NCBI GenBank assembly: GCA_013368315.1
Contig: JAACJM010000090.1
Coordinates: 186,001 to 250,000, forward strand
Source of the DNA: Tetrapyrgos nigripes
Lineage: Eukaryota; Basidiomycota; Agaricomycetes; Agaricales; Campanellaceae
Direction of reading: 5' to 3'
Length of the DNA: 64,000 bases
In this document: positions 12,081 to 22,446 of the stretch, piece by piece
Layout of the letters: each line of letters opens with the position of its first letter
Position numbering within the stretch: the stretch's first letter is position 1
The notes under the pieces: model-generated
What the model was told of the DNA's origin: nothing
What the model saw: only the letters and a program-made list of their open reading frames with translations
Databases searched by the model: none
Translations under genes and position numbers: made by a program

Positions 12081-12531
12081 CTGCAAAGCTTGAAATAGAC
12101 CGTTGTTCTGTTCTCGGCTGGCGGCCATCGGGAGTGACAATGTCAATCACAATACTGTACCATTTCTTTCAATCCGGCAGGGGGTGTGACCTGTGACCAG
12201 GCCAATTGTTTTGAACCTCGAGCAACCTTGCTATTTTAATGTGACCAGTGGTCATTTTCGGCAAAAAAAAAACCAGCGAAAATGCGAAGATTTTCCAAAA
12301 TTTGTGACCTTTTTGGACGGATCCTCTGGCAGACAGCTTTGTGACCTAGGACAAGTGTGACATTTCGGACAAACTGGGAAGGCTGTGACATGTGACCTGC
12401 CGGATTGAAGGAAATGGTACAGTATTATCAATACCAAGACCATAATGGTTGCTCTTCAGTGAGTAGCCACCACCTAGCAACCTACGCCAACGCCATCCGA
12501 AGAAGCACCCCCGATGATATTACGTCCAGTG
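12081..12531 (-). pseudogene. FAD-linked oxidase pseudogene, central part (second half of a split gene)
   Basis: Read on the minus strand from 12531, the DNA encodes TGRNIIGGASSDGVGVG, then after a one-base frame break LLGGGYSLKSNHYGLGIDN, the hallmark middle of FAD_binding_4 oxidases. It is then interrupted by a 268-bp MITE (12155-12422) and resumes as IVIDIVTPDGR, ending at NNGLFQALQ with a GTAAGA donor at 12080. The expected next exon is not found. The fragment starts exactly where the large block at 12535-23180 begins. The 5' portion of the same gene, ending ..STLALTG, stops exactly at the other side (23181). So this gene was split, hit by a MITE, frameshifted and probably truncated. Confidence 0.8.
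12155..12422. mobile_element. MITE with CTGTACCATTT ends, 268 bp, TA target duplication
   Basis: Terminal inverted repeats of about 28 bp begin CTGTACCATTTC and continue TTTCAATCCGGCAGG. The right end mirrors this with one mismatch. It is flanked by TA on both sides (12153-12154 and 12423-12424). It sits inside the FAD-oxidase pseudogene between GLGIDN and IVIDIV. Internally it repeats TGTGACC-type words. It encodes nothing. TA duplication and end sequence suggest mobilisation by a Tc1/mariner-type transposase. Confidence 0.85.
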
Positions 12532-12534
12532 TAG

Positions 12535-12565
12535 TTACGAGGCCCTTTTAAGGGTCTCGTTCTTA
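12535..12565 (+). repeat. 5' terminal palindrome of the Helentron-like element
   Basis: ACGAGGCCCTT and AAGGGTCTCGT pair almost perfectly around a TT centre, followed by TCTTATAA. The same arrangement opens the copy at 44989 and, more loosely, that at 63534. It is the best anchor for defining the family's 5' end. Confidence 0.65.
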
Positions 12566-13131
12566 TAACACGCCGTTTGCAGCGGTGGCTATGCCAAGTC
12601 GGTATACCGGCATTTTCCGCCAGACGCGGTCCAGACTCCAGACCTCAGTACTCAGTTTCGATCGGCTTCGGCATCTCTCATCCGATGCTGTGCACGTCAT
12701 GACGTGGCCTTGTCCGCTCTCATCCCCAACGCTCATCAGCTTTTCAATGCGACAACACCTCTTCGCTATGCTCGCCACACTTTTGGCTCTCTTTATCTCA
12801 GTTCCTACTCCTCAGCCCATTATCTCAACGTGTCTGCCGATCTCAAAAACTGAACACAATACAGCATCAAGGAATTCGTGCTTCGATAACCCTCGCTCAG
12901 CGCTGGACTCTGGTGCTCCCTACAGTTTTCAGTTCGCGATATCGGATATCGACGGGTATAGGTGCGTCGTTTGTTGTGTATCGCAGCTGCGCACTAACTA
13001 ATATGGGTGGCAGCTCCGCTACATCTCGGATTACGCACTTGGACAGTTTGCCATATACTCCTGCCTTCAAGGTATTCCAATTTTCGGTCTTGGAACTCAA
13101 CGGATACTGGTGCGTTGTTGCGTAGCTCGCT

Positions 13132-16100
13132 TTGCTTTCGCCAGCTCATTACAATCTCATCCCTAGTAACGGTATACCGTTCTCATCGTCTTCGGTTACA
13201 ATCCTGGATACCCTCAGTGACTCCTGTGAACGTTTCTCCCCTTGCAATCCGGTTCCTACATTGTCTTCCTGCTCGCCCGAACACGGACTATGCCCCTGGA
13301 AATTGATTTGCCTGTGGAAATTGATTTGCTCATGGAAATTTACTATCCTATGGAAATTAATTTATTTTGTACAAAGTTCTCTTCGTGATCTCGAGTGGGA
13401 ACTATATGCGATTTGTCGAAATATGATCTATATGTTTGAAAAAATCACTTCATCACAATGCATCAAGCAGTCTATTACTCTGATCCACATGGTGCAGCCT
13501 ACAAGACCAATCCACTCGTTCTCACTACTTTCTTTTGCAATGTCAGCTACAACCAGAATACCAAACGAAGCAAGCAAATATGTTTGGCATGCTATCACTG
13601 AGCAGTATACCTTGTACAGCGTAACGTGCTCCTGCAATGTTTCTCTAGCAATGTGTCTTCTCGATGTATATTCGGAGGTACTACACATCCGACTTTCGCT
13701 TTTTCGTAGTTTCATGTATTGTCATGACTATCGGGCACTAATGTCCGTAGCCTTTTATCACTGCCGCAATTTCCTGCATGCTCTCTGCAGCTCTTCCTTG
13801 TCTATGCTGCATCCTCCCCCTAAAATGATTATGTTCAACAACAATCTTGACGGAGTCGCAAAATGGACCACTCATGCTCTTACGATGGATATGACTGATA
13901 AAATCTATCGGTTCTTTGTAACAATACATGATCGTCCTCAACGTCTTATCCTGCTGTTTCTCCTGAGTCATCAAGTAACATCACATCTGCTGACACACCC
14001 AAAATGCTCTGGATTTGCTTTGAAGGGTGGCGCATGCATAGCAAAAACGACTTTCAATTATTACCAGCTGAAGGACTATCTAGTGGCAGAAACTTCAATT
14101 GTAAATCCAGAATCAGTGATGTTCCGGTTCAAGGAAGTTCAAGATTGTGAAGAGCATAATGTTCAAAATGTGGTGGCTAACCTTTTATATACTGACATAC
14201 CTCTTTCTAAGCTTGTTCCCATGTTGAACTGCAAAACTTTGCAGAAACTTGCCAGGCAACATGAAATCAAAATTGGTTGGAACCTCAAACTCAATGAAAT
14301 TGCTGCTCTATGCAGTCTTCATAAATGTGCTAATGATTGTAAGCAATATATATCTGTCTTTGAGCCCTTGAGCACTGTACAAGTCAAAACAGACTTTTTT
14401 CCTCCCAAGCCAAACCAGCCAGAATTCATTAAAAAAATCATTGAAAGTTGGACTGAAGATTTCCATTCTAATAATATAGAAGAGGCTGGTTGTGCTGTCT
14501 GTGGTCAACTGAAACCTCGATCAGATTTGAATCCATTGAAATCAGTGTCTGGTTTTCTACAAGTACTGTGCACATCTGGAGTGACCCGATCTGAAAGAAA
14601 ATCTTCAAGTGAAAAAATTACTGAGATCAGTAGCCCAGTAATCGATAAGAATTGTGATAAAGTATGCTCTGAGTGTCGACGTGGTTTATTGAATGGCAAA
14701 GTACCACGTATCTCACTGGCTCGAGGACTCTGGCTTGGTGATGTTCCTTCTGAGTTGAAAGATTTGAATTTTGTGGAGCGGCTTCTGATTCAAAAAATTA
14801 GGACTAATTGCTGTTTTGTAAGAGTGTCTTCTGGAACACGCAAAATGATATCTCACGTCATAGCTTTTGATTCACCAGTGACCAAAGTGTATGATATCCT
14901 ACCACCCCTGCCTGATGAATTAGATGAAGTTCTTGCAATCATGTTTACAGGGCCTTGTAAACCAACTGAAAAGGATTACCAGAGGACTCCAATGCTGGTA
15001 CGTCGCAGATATGTTTACAATGCATTAACATGGTTAAAGTTAAACCATCCCGCGTATCATGATCTAAATATCTCTATGGAAAATCTTAATATGTACGCTG
15101 AAAATATACCTCCAGTATCAGTAGAATGGAAGCCTACAGACAATGAAGGAAACCGAATCTCAGAAGGAACAAGTGTACATGACAATGAGCCTGAGATTGG
15201 GACTGAACAGGGTGAAGTTCCTTTTGTTGTACATGGACTGACAGGTGAAAACCTTCAAAATGAGACAGTAGAATCACAAAAGGCAAAAGCCTTAGCTCAT
15301 TTGAATGCACAAGGCAAATTCTTGGCTGTAGGCCACAGCAAGGAGAGCTCAACAATATTCAAGAATCCTAAACTTTATCCATCAATTTTTCCATGGCTTT
15401 TCCCTTATGGATTAGGAGGTTTTGGAATGAACAATATCCTGAAGTTCGGAGAAAAGGCTCACAAAAAGTTTTTACTCAATTATCATGATAAACAATTTCA
15501 GACTGACATCACCTTTCCATTTGTTGCATTCAGCCATGAGCAAATTAAAGCAGCAACTTCTAATGGCTTTGCAATGACTGAGCTTCAATCATTTCCAGCC
15601 ATTGCTGACCATACTGTACTCACAAATATCATTCAAAGGCTTGAAAGAGGAGAGATGGTACGTCCTGAAACTGAAGAAGAAAAAGCTTGCTTCTCTATAA
15701 TTCAAGATCTAGATCACGTAGGTGGTGGTGTGAAAGGTTCTATGGCTAGTAAAAAATATCTCAGAAATGAGCTGTGGTCTCTAATTGCTTACTTAGGTGC
15801 ACCATCATGGTATATTACCTTTGCTCCTTCAGACACAACCCATCCACTGTGTTTATATTATGCTGGTACTCATGAAAAATTCCAGCCAAATCTCAAATTA
15901 CCAGATGATGATAGAACCAGACAAGTAATAAGAACTCCTGTCTCCGGTGCTAAATTTTTTGATTTCATGGTAAGAATGTTTATAAAGCATATTCTTGGAG
16001 TAGACAGTGCTCATGATGGGCTATTTGGCAAAACAAGTGCCTATTATGAGACTGTTGAACAGCAAGGCAGGCTGACACTTCATTTACATATGCTTCTCTG

Positions 16101-19068
16101 GATTGCTTTTTCAAGGTCTCCACAAGAAATCAGAGATGCAATCTTAGACCCTAACAGTGACTTTCAAAAGAAAATTGTTGAATATCTTGAAAGTGTACAT
16201 ACTGGTAATTTCATGACAGGAGATCAGGAGAGTGTACAGGAAACAGTCAAGTTGAGAACTGAATCAGAAGATTATGTTAACCCTGTTTACTCTCTTCCAT
16301 CAGCCCCTCCAAATTGCACAGCGCATAAATGTAATAATAAAGAGCAGTGTGATGTATGTGTATCTACTGAACAATGGTGGGATAAGTATAAAGCTGTGGT
16401 AGATGATATAGTCACCCGCACTCATATACACAAATGTAAGTCAACTATGGGTAAAGATGGCAAATGTAAGAAAAATAGAGACTATTTTGGCTGCCTGGAT
16501 AATAAGTACGGAACTTGTAGTGCAAGATTTCCACGCGAAGTCATAGACACTACACAGGTTGATGAAGAAACAGGATATTTGAAAATACAGAAGCATGAAC
16601 CTTGGATTAACACTTATAATCCGACAATGACATATCTATTGCGGTGTAATTCAGATGTCACTTCACTGCTATCTGGGACTGCAATTAAGGCAGTTGTATA
16701 TTATGTGACTAATTACATCACAAAATGGAGTTTGAATACACACATCATTTTTGATGTTATAAAATCTGTTCTGGTTCGAAATTCTGAAATGTTAAATGGA
16801 CCTTTGAGCAGGCAAGAGAAGGTGAGAAAATTGGTCACACAGATGGTAAATCTTTTATCTGTAAAAATGGAGCTAGGAGCTCCTATGATCTGCATGTACT
16901 TATTAGACAATCCAGACCACTATACCAGCCATAAGTTCAAAGCTTTTTATTGGAAGAGTTATGTGAATGAAGTTAAAAAATATTGGAGCAGTGATGACGA
17001 GGACAAACCACCAGGTAAAGATAAGGTAATTTTACTCAGGAAGAGAAATGGAGTGGTAGCCCTTTCACAAGTTTGTGATTATATATATCGTCCATTAGAG
17101 CTTGAGCATATGTGTCTTTATGATTGGGTGCAGCTATGTGAAAGGGTAAAAGTATCAAAAAACAAAGTATCACATCAAAGTCCAGATGAGTTGATGGATA
17201 TGGAGGTGGTCAATGAAAATGATTCTGATGCTGAAAGCACTGTATCAGATACAGACTCTGATATAAGTCTAGAATCGGATGAAGAAGATGATGATGCATG
17301 TGAAGCTGAGTATTTACAAGGCCCCAAACCAATGAATAAAGAAACCTTATCACAAAATATGTTTCCTTTTCTTCATGGACATCCACTTGCTGATACACAT
17401 GCAATGAAAGTTGGATCTAATGCAAAAAGACTTGTTCCAAACTTTATTGGAGGAACACTACGCAGAGCTGATAAGGGTAATCGTGAATATTATTGTACTG
17501 TCATGCTAACTTTATTCAAACCATGGAGGAATGGAAAAATCTTGAAGCATGAGGATCAAAGCTGGGATGATGCATTCACTAATTTCCAGTTCACAGCGCA
17601 GCAGAAGCAAGTACTCAAAAATTTCCAAGTTCGTTATGAATGTTTAGATTCAAGAGATGACTATAATGCTCAAAGAAAAACAATGAGTAATAATGCTGTA
17701 GATGCAGATATCATTGAATATGAACCAGAATATGATGATGGAATTGATTCTGAGTTACTTGAGATTTCAGATGAATGTGGGCCATTTGAGAGACGCCGAC
17801 AAGAAGACATGAATGAAATGACAGGGATTTTGGTAGGAATGGGCTGGACAGATAATTTACATGACCGTAAGTCGTTGATCCCACAGGAATGTCAACCAGA
17901 GGTCACCCGAAGTGCACATAGCTGGAAGCTTCAAATTAACAAAATGAGGCAGGATATACTTGACAAGAGACATAAATCTAGTGCAAACCAGGACACTGCT
18001 AATAAATTCAAGAATAGGTTTCCTAATCAAGTTGAGATATTAGACAAAACAGCTTTTGAGACCAAGACAAGACAAGGTCAAACTCAGAATCTCATTGATA
18101 CTATAGCTAATGAATATAAATTCCATGATAATCCTGAGCAGAACAGAGCTTTTAGAATTATTGCAAATCACACAGCCAGTCCATGTCCTGAGCAACTGAA
18201 AATGTACATTGGGGGGATGGGTGGCACTGGCAAATCAACTGTTCTCCGTGCTTTAAGAAAGTTTTTTGCAGAACGCAATGAGTCACACCGCATGCTTGTT
18301 GTTGCCCCAACTGGAAGCGCAGCTGCGCTGTTGGCAGGATCAACATATCACTACATGTTTGGTATCAACTCAAAGTCTGAGGGAGAAAACCATTCTACAT
18401 CCATACCACAAATCTGTTCGCGTTTAGAAGGTGTCAATTATGTTTTTCTGGACGAAGTATCTATGTTATCTTGTAAAGATATGTATAAGATCAGCGCAAA
18501 GCTCGCACTTGCTTTAAGCATGCCTCACCTTCCTTTTGGTGGTATGAGTATGATTTTTGCGGGTGATTTTAGTCAGCTCCCGCCAGCGATAGGCGGAGAA
18601 AGTGTAGCATTATATAGTCGCTCTATTGGCCAATCACCCAAATCAAAATTGGATCAAGAAAACTCCATAGGACAGCATCTTTGGCATCAAGTAAATACAG
18701 TTGTGATGCTCAGAAAAAATATGAGACAAACTGAACAATCAGAAAGAGATGACAAGTATAGAAATGCGTTAGAAAATATGCGATACAAGTCATGTACGCC
18801 TGAGGATATTGCATTTTTGCGGACAATGATTTCAAACCCATGTCAGCCAGAAAAATCATTGAAGAATGAGAATTTTCGGAATACTCCTATCATTCTCACT
18901 TATAATAAGCACAAGGATGTTGCTAATCGGCTTGGAACTGAGCGATTTGCTGCAGAAACTTGCCAGAAACTCACATCTTTTTATTCTGAAGATGAACATG
19001 TAATCCTTGAGGAGATTCCTGAAGATCAAAGACAATACAGAAAAAGACGAAGATCTAAGCGATTTTGA
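13132..19068 (+). CDS. Helitron Rep-helicase protein, first part (1978 codons to an in-frame TGA)
   Basis: Domains in order: a zinc-binding-like patch (~455-520, CAVCGQ.. and CSECRRG); a DUF6570-type segment (ARGLWLGDVPSELK, ~530); a Helitron-like Rep domain with the HUH motif in LTLHLHMLLW (~984) and the paired tyrosines in YYVTNYITKW (~1188-1195); an acidic linker (~1365-1390); and a Pif1-type helicase with Walker A GGMGGTGKST (~1693), FLDEVSML (~1771) and AGDFSQLPP. Rep nicks and joins single strands during rolling-circle transposition; the helicase unwinds. The first ~300 residues are poorly conserved-looking, with four 6-residue repeats, so the true start may lie further in. The frame stops at TGA 19066-19068 while helicase sequence continues directly after it. 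Confidence 0.9.
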   Translation: MLSPAHYNLIPSNGIPFSSSSVTILDTLSDSCERFSPCNPVPTLSSCSPEHGLCPWKLICLWKLICSWKFTILWKLIYFVQSSLRDLEWELYAICRNMIYMFEKITSSQCIKQSITLIHMVQPTRPIHSFSLLSFAMSATTRIPNEASKYVWHAITEQYTLYSVTCSCNVSLAMCLLDVYSEVLHIRLSLFRSFMYCHDYRALMSVAFYHCRNFLHALCSSSLSMLHPPPKMIMFNNNLDGVAKWTTHALTMDMTDKIYRFFVTIHDRPQRLILLFLLSHQVTSHLLTHPKCSGFALKGGACIAKTTFNYYQLKDYLVAETSIVNPESVMFRFKEVQDCEEHNVQNVVANLLYTDIPLSKLVPMLNCKTLQKLARQHEIKIGWNLKLNEIAALCSLHKCANDCKQYISVFEPLSTVQVKTDFFPPKPNQPEFIKKIIESWTEDFHSNNIEEAGCAVCGQLKPRSDLNPLKSVSGFLQVLCTSGVTRSERKSSSEKITEISSPVIDKNCDKVCSECRRGLLNGKVPRISLARGLWLGDVPSELKDLNFVERLLIQKIRTNCCFVRVSSGTRKMISHVIAFDSPVTKVYDILPPLPDELDEVLAIMFTGPCKPTEKDYQRTPMLVRRRYVYNALTWLKLNHPAYHDLNISMENLNMYAENIPPVSVEWKPTDNEGNRISEGTSVHDNEPEIGTEQGEVPFVVHGLTGENLQNETVESQKAKALAHLNAQGKFLAVGHSKESSTIFKNPKLYPSIFPWLFPYGLGGFGMNNILKFGEKAHKKFLLNYHDKQFQTDITFPFVAFSHEQIKAATSNGFAMTELQSFPAIADHTVLTNIIQRLERGEMVRPETEEEKACFSIIQDLDHVGGGVKGSMASKKYLRNELWSLIAYLGAPSWYITFAPSDTTHPLCLYYAGTHEKFQPNLKLPDDDRTRQVIRTPVSGAKFFDFMVRMFIKHILGVDSAHDGLFGKTSAYYETVEQQGRLTLHLHMLLWIAFSRSPQEIRDAILDPNSDFQKKIVEYLESVHTGNFMTGDQESVQETVKLRTESEDYVNPVYSLPSAPPNCTAHKCNNKEQCDVCVSTEQWWDKYKAVVDDIVTRTHIHKCKSTMGKDGKCKKNRDYFGCLDNKYGTCSARFPREVIDTTQVDEETGYLKIQKHEPWINTYNPTMTYLLRCNSDVTSLLSGTAIKAVVYYVTNYITKWSLNTHIIFDVIKSVLVRNSEMLNGPLSRQEKVRKLVTQMVNLLSVKMELGAPMICMYLLDNPDHYTSHKFKAFYWKSYVNEVKKYWSSDDEDKPPGKDKVILLRKRNGVVALSQVCDYIYRPLELEHMCLYDWVQLCERVKVSKNKVSHQSPDELMDMEVVNENDSDAESTVSDTDSDISLESDEEDDDACEAEYLQGPKPMNKETLSQNMFPFLHGHPLADTHAMKVGSNAKRLVPNFIGGTLRRADKGNREYYCTVMLTLFKPWRNGKILKHEDQSWDDAFTNFQFTAQQKQVLKNFQVRYECLDSRDDYNAQRKTMSNNAVDADIIEYEPEYDDGIDSELLEISDECGPFERRRQEDMNEMTGILVGMGWTDNLHDRKSLIPQECQPEVTRSAHSWKLQINKMRQDILDKRHKSSANQDTANKFKNRFPNQVEILDKTAFETKTRQGQTQNLIDTIANEYKFHDNPEQNRAFRIIANHTASPCPEQLKMYIGGMGGTGKSTVLRALRKFFAERNESHRMLVVAPTGSAAALLAGSTYHYMFGINSKSEGENHSTSIPQICSRLEGVNYVFLDEVSMLSCKDMYKISAKLALALSMPHLPFGGMSMIFAGDFSQLPPAIGGESVALYSRSIGQSPKSKLDQENSIGQHLWHQVNTVVMLRKNMRQTEQSERDDKYRNALENMRYKSCTPEDIAFLRTMISNPCQPEKSLKNENFRNTPIILTYNKHKDVANRLGTERFAAETCQKLTSFYSEDEHVILEEIPEDQRQYRKRRRSKRF
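13298..13369 (+). repeat. 18-bp tandem repeat, four units
   Basis: TGGAAATTGATTTGC-type units recur every 18 bp (13298, 13316, 13334, 13352). In the long Rep-helicase frame they encode WKLICL, WKLICS, WKFTIL and WKLIYF. The position near the N-terminus, before any recognisable domain, suggests this part may be untranslated leader rather than protein. Confidence 0.6.
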
Positions 19069-20844
19069 GTGAACGGTAAGATTCAGAAAGAACTTTGGAG
19101 CCAACCACATTCTTATAATGATCGACAAGTTCCAGGTAGATTAGATCTATGCCTAGGAATGCCCGTTATGATTAGATACAATAGTGCCACAGAACTTTGT
19201 ATCACAAAAGGTCAAGAGGGCTATGTTCATGGTTGGAAAGCCAAGACGGGTAAACATGGCAATTTAGTCTTAGATGTACTCTTTATCAAGCTTCATAAGC
19301 CACCCAATCCTCCAGCTCCAATCAAATTTGATGGCTTACCAGAGAATGTTGTCCCTATAACTCGCAACACAGTCCGAATTGAATGCAAGCTATCAGATGA
19401 CTCTGAAATTGCTATATCTCGGACACAGGTTGAAATACTACCCAATTTTGCAATGACAGACTTTGCCTCTCAAGGAAAGACTAGGGATTGGAATGTTGTT
19501 GACATACATAACAGCAGGGACTTTAGAGCTATATACACAGCATTGTCTCGTAGCTCCTGCGCTGATCAAACTCTTATTTTACAAGGATTTAATACAAACT
19601 TATTGACAGGTGGCATAAAGAATAAAGGTGGATATAGACAGGAGCTCAGAGAATTAGAATTTCTAGATGAGATAACAAGACTAAAATACTTGGGGATATT
19701 GTCACCTTCTGTCTTCGGTGACCGTCGGTCAAGTTTGATCAAGTCATTCCGCACTGTGCAAGGCATAAACTTTGTCCCTGCCTCAGTGCACAAGTCTATT
19801 GAATGGAATGATAGTGACCCTCTACCAGACACATTTGATTCAGGAGAAACATGGCAAATTATCTCTGCTGATAATGAAACTGATCAGAAAAACAAAAGGC
19901 AGCTCAAAGGAAATTTTAAAACTGCAAAAGGTGCTACACAAAATGAGACAAAAGGAAGGACTCTCAAGAGAAAAGCTCAGGCTGAAGAACCTGAAAGACC
20001 AAGTACTACTCCTAAAAAGAAAATCAAAGAAGATGTTCCAGCTCAGATTCAGAGAAATTCAGCTTCATATTTAAGCTATCCATCCCTAAGATGGTTTCTC
20101 AATAGCTGTGCTCATGACTCTGCCATCATCCTTCTGTATTACCTTTATGTCAATCATTTTGAGATTGAAATGTCTCATTTTACACAAATACTGTCCATGG
20201 ATCTACTGGATGCTTTTCGCTCTGGCATTACAGATCTTACAGCTGCAAGAGAAAATGTGAGGTGTGGTCTTCATAACATTGATTCAGAAGCATTTTCTTA
20301 TGGACAGTATGCTGATGCCGGTGAAGTGCTTCTAGCATTAACGCAGTCAGATCTTTCATTTTCCAGAAGTCAAGTTATCTGCACTAATAATCATGTTCAT
20401 AAACCATGGAAAAATAGAACAAATATGCTACTTTATATGTCTACCAGAATGTATCAATCTACACAACAATGGGTAGACAATTTTGTTCAACCATTTGGTT
20501 GGCAATGCCAAATCTGTCATACAGAGCTTCAAACTGTCATTGAGTTTACTAGATTTCCTAAATTCTTTTTACTGTATGTCCCAATAAATGCTTCAATGGA
20601 GATTGACAGGATGATTAACCTCACTGTCAATGGCAACCAAAAACCATATGATTTGAAAGCTATAATTTATTTTGGAGAAGAGCACTTTATTCTCCGTATA
20701 TTCAGTAATCAAGCAGAATATATATATGATGGTATCAAAAATGGAGTACCCCATAAAGCTAGCATATTGGTAAATGGAACTGAATCTGTTACATATTATG
20801 ACAATAAAAAAGCAGCAGTTTTGCTATATGGCTTATTTGTATAA
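19069..20844 (+). pseudogene. Helitron Rep-helicase protein, C-terminal part after the in-frame TGA, with USP-like domain
   Basis: This is the same frame as the preceding 1978 codons, resuming straight after TGA. The first ~200 residues complete the Pif1 helicase (LCLGMPVMIRYN, TKGQEGYVHGW, then FAMTDFASQGKTR and IYTALSRS). After a lysine-rich linker (~270-325) comes a domain resembling ubiquitin-specific proteases: a cysteine box FLNSCAHDSAIILLYYLY (~342-359), a CQIC pair (~483), and a histidine region GEEHFILRI (~537) followed by YIYDG. Cys, His and Asp are all present, so it may be active. If TGA is a true stop this part is not made. A possible GT..AG interval at 19000-19086 (87 nt, in phase) would splice the stop out. 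Confidence 0.75.
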
Positions 20845-20869
20845 GTAATAATAATGTTTGTTGATTTCA

Positions 20870-20905
20870 GGGCCTCGTTATTGCCACGCGAAGCGGTGGC
20901 CCACA
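20870..20905 (+). repeat. 3' end of the Helentron-like element: inverted motif plus hairpin
   Basis: GGGCCTCGTTATT precedes GCCACGCGAAGCGGTGGC, whose outer GCCAC/GTGGC and inner GC/GC pair around GAA with one bulged G. CCACA follows. The same module, with sequence changes, is found near 7108, 45149 and 63653, and inverted near 22447 and 42214. It lies only 26 bp past the protein's stop codon. Confidence 0.7.
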
Positions 20906-22446
20906 AGCTCTTCATACCGATTTTCGGTTACTACTTTAGTTACATGGTTTTTGATTGAGCTCGTCTTGATCAGTTTCGAGTATTTCATTCGTTTTACTCT
21001 TCACAGCTTTACTTACAGTTCAGGCTGCAGCCAAGTACTATTAATTACTGTTATAACAGGCGAATAACATGTTAATTACTTAACATGTTACACCTGAGTC
21101 CAGCAAGGGGGTCCGGGCCGGAGAATCCCATACCAGGGCTAGGTAGGTTCCCTGGTGAAGCCCTTATATGCTCACCAGATGTTTTATGACAATTACGCAG
21201 TATCTCTGAGCGCGAGCCGGGTAAGGTTCTGACTGTCCGGCAAAGCATGAGACTTTAGATCATGTGCACATACTATATTTGGCAGGTAAACTCGTGTGAA
21301 CTTACCTTATATAGAAGGTAAGGTAGGTAGGTTCCTTGACCGAGGCACTAAATTTTTTTCGGACCCCCTTGGAGCAGTAACAGGTTTTAACTGTTATAAC
21401 TTGTTATAACTGCTTAGTCTCAAGTGGTGGCTCAGGGAGCTGAAAATAAGCTGTTTCACATAAATTCATACTTCTTCAGTACCTGAATAAAGACAACCTC
21501 ACCTGTCTGAGTACCAATTACTAACCTACAAGAGTATTTCATCATGATCAAGAGCTGGCCTTGGAATGCTTACAAAGACTCTTCCTTCACCAATCCTTCA
21601 CCTTCTGCCAACTTGTTGCAGAGGGTGCCCTGAGCTAGGTCTGTAAATAAGGAATCTTGCTTTTTGCGTGGTAATGTAGTCATGAATTGCACCGAGGACT
21701 ATGGGATGGTAACAGTGACACTCTTGAAGAAGATAGATTTTTGGGACAGAAGGGGCCTACATAAATACTACCTGAAATGAGGAAGAGAGGAGAGGGTTAT
21801 GTGAAAGGAGAACTCTGTATGTACACTGTAAATGAGAGGTAAAGTCAGAAACAAGACCATTGTAAAGTATAAAAACAGATTCAGTTGAAAATGAGCTCTG
21901 TGACTCAAAGATTATCACCAGTTGGAAATTTGAGTCAAAAAAAAGTGCCCATAGGGAACCAGTTAGTAACTAGTTATAACTGGTTATAATATATTACAAC
22001 CTGTTACCTGTTAATTATGCTCTGAGGCATAACAGTATTTAACAGTTTTACTTATCTTCGTTTCACTAGTTCCTTCCTTGATCCGGAGATTTGATACTCA
22101 TTTCAGTAGACACATGTTTTACACTCATGTTTACGATTTGATCATTTCGTAGAAATAGTATAAGTGTGGTATAATACAATGTCTTGTCCTCCGTGTTAGT
22201 TTTCAAGCTTTCCGAGTCATCGATCCCAGCTGCCGCTCAGCTGGTATTTCCATTCTCGTAGTACTTTCCCGTTGTTTCGCAGTTTCCCAGTTCATCATAC
22301 CCAGTGCCCACTTTTGTCTATTGTCCCCAGTTGTCCCCGCGTTCACAAGATCCCAGCACACCACCCCTGGCCAAGAGACCATCACATCGACCCTTTGTCA
22401 CCTAGGGTTTCGTGTGGTGTTCTTTTCTCGCAGATCACTGGGGTAA
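20906..22446. other. Non-coding interior of the composite block, with inverted-repeat words
   Basis: No gene. The word GTTATAAC recurs (about 21048, 21388, 21396, 21972). Between the two Helentron-like elements, this may be remnant DNA of a third insertion, including the MITE-like piece at 21042-21418. Confidence 0.45.
21042..21418. mobile_element. Possible MITE with ~70-bp imperfect inverted ends
   Basis: CAAGGGGGTCCG near 21103 is matched inverted by CGGACCCCCTTG near 21360. Outside these, CTGTTATAACAGG on the left corresponds to the inverse of CTGTTATAACTTGTTATAAC on the right. No target duplication was resolved and no protein is encoded. Confidence 0.4.

Larger units (their letters stand above)
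12535..20905 (+). mobile_element. Autonomous-type Helitron2/Helentron-like element (8.4 kb)
   Basis: The 5' end is TTACGAGGCCC, continuing into a terminal palindrome (ACGAGGCCCTT..AAGGGTCTCGT). At the 3' side GGGCCTCGT, an inverted copy of the 5' motif, is set inward, followed by a hairpin (GCCACGCGAAGCGGTGGC) and CCACA. Asymmetric inverted repeats plus a 3' hairpin, without TC..CTRR ends, fit the Helentron/Helitron2 type. The element carries a Rep (HUH) plus Pif1-helicase protein with a cysteine-protease-like tail, but an in-frame TGA splits that frame. Such elements move by rolling-circle replication. Exact ends are inferred from comparing copies. Confidence 0.7.

Noticed and set aside
19066..19068. 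TGA as selenocysteine
   Set aside because: Fungi of this group are not known to use selenocysteine, and no insertion element was sought or seen. A nonsense mutation or intron is simpler.
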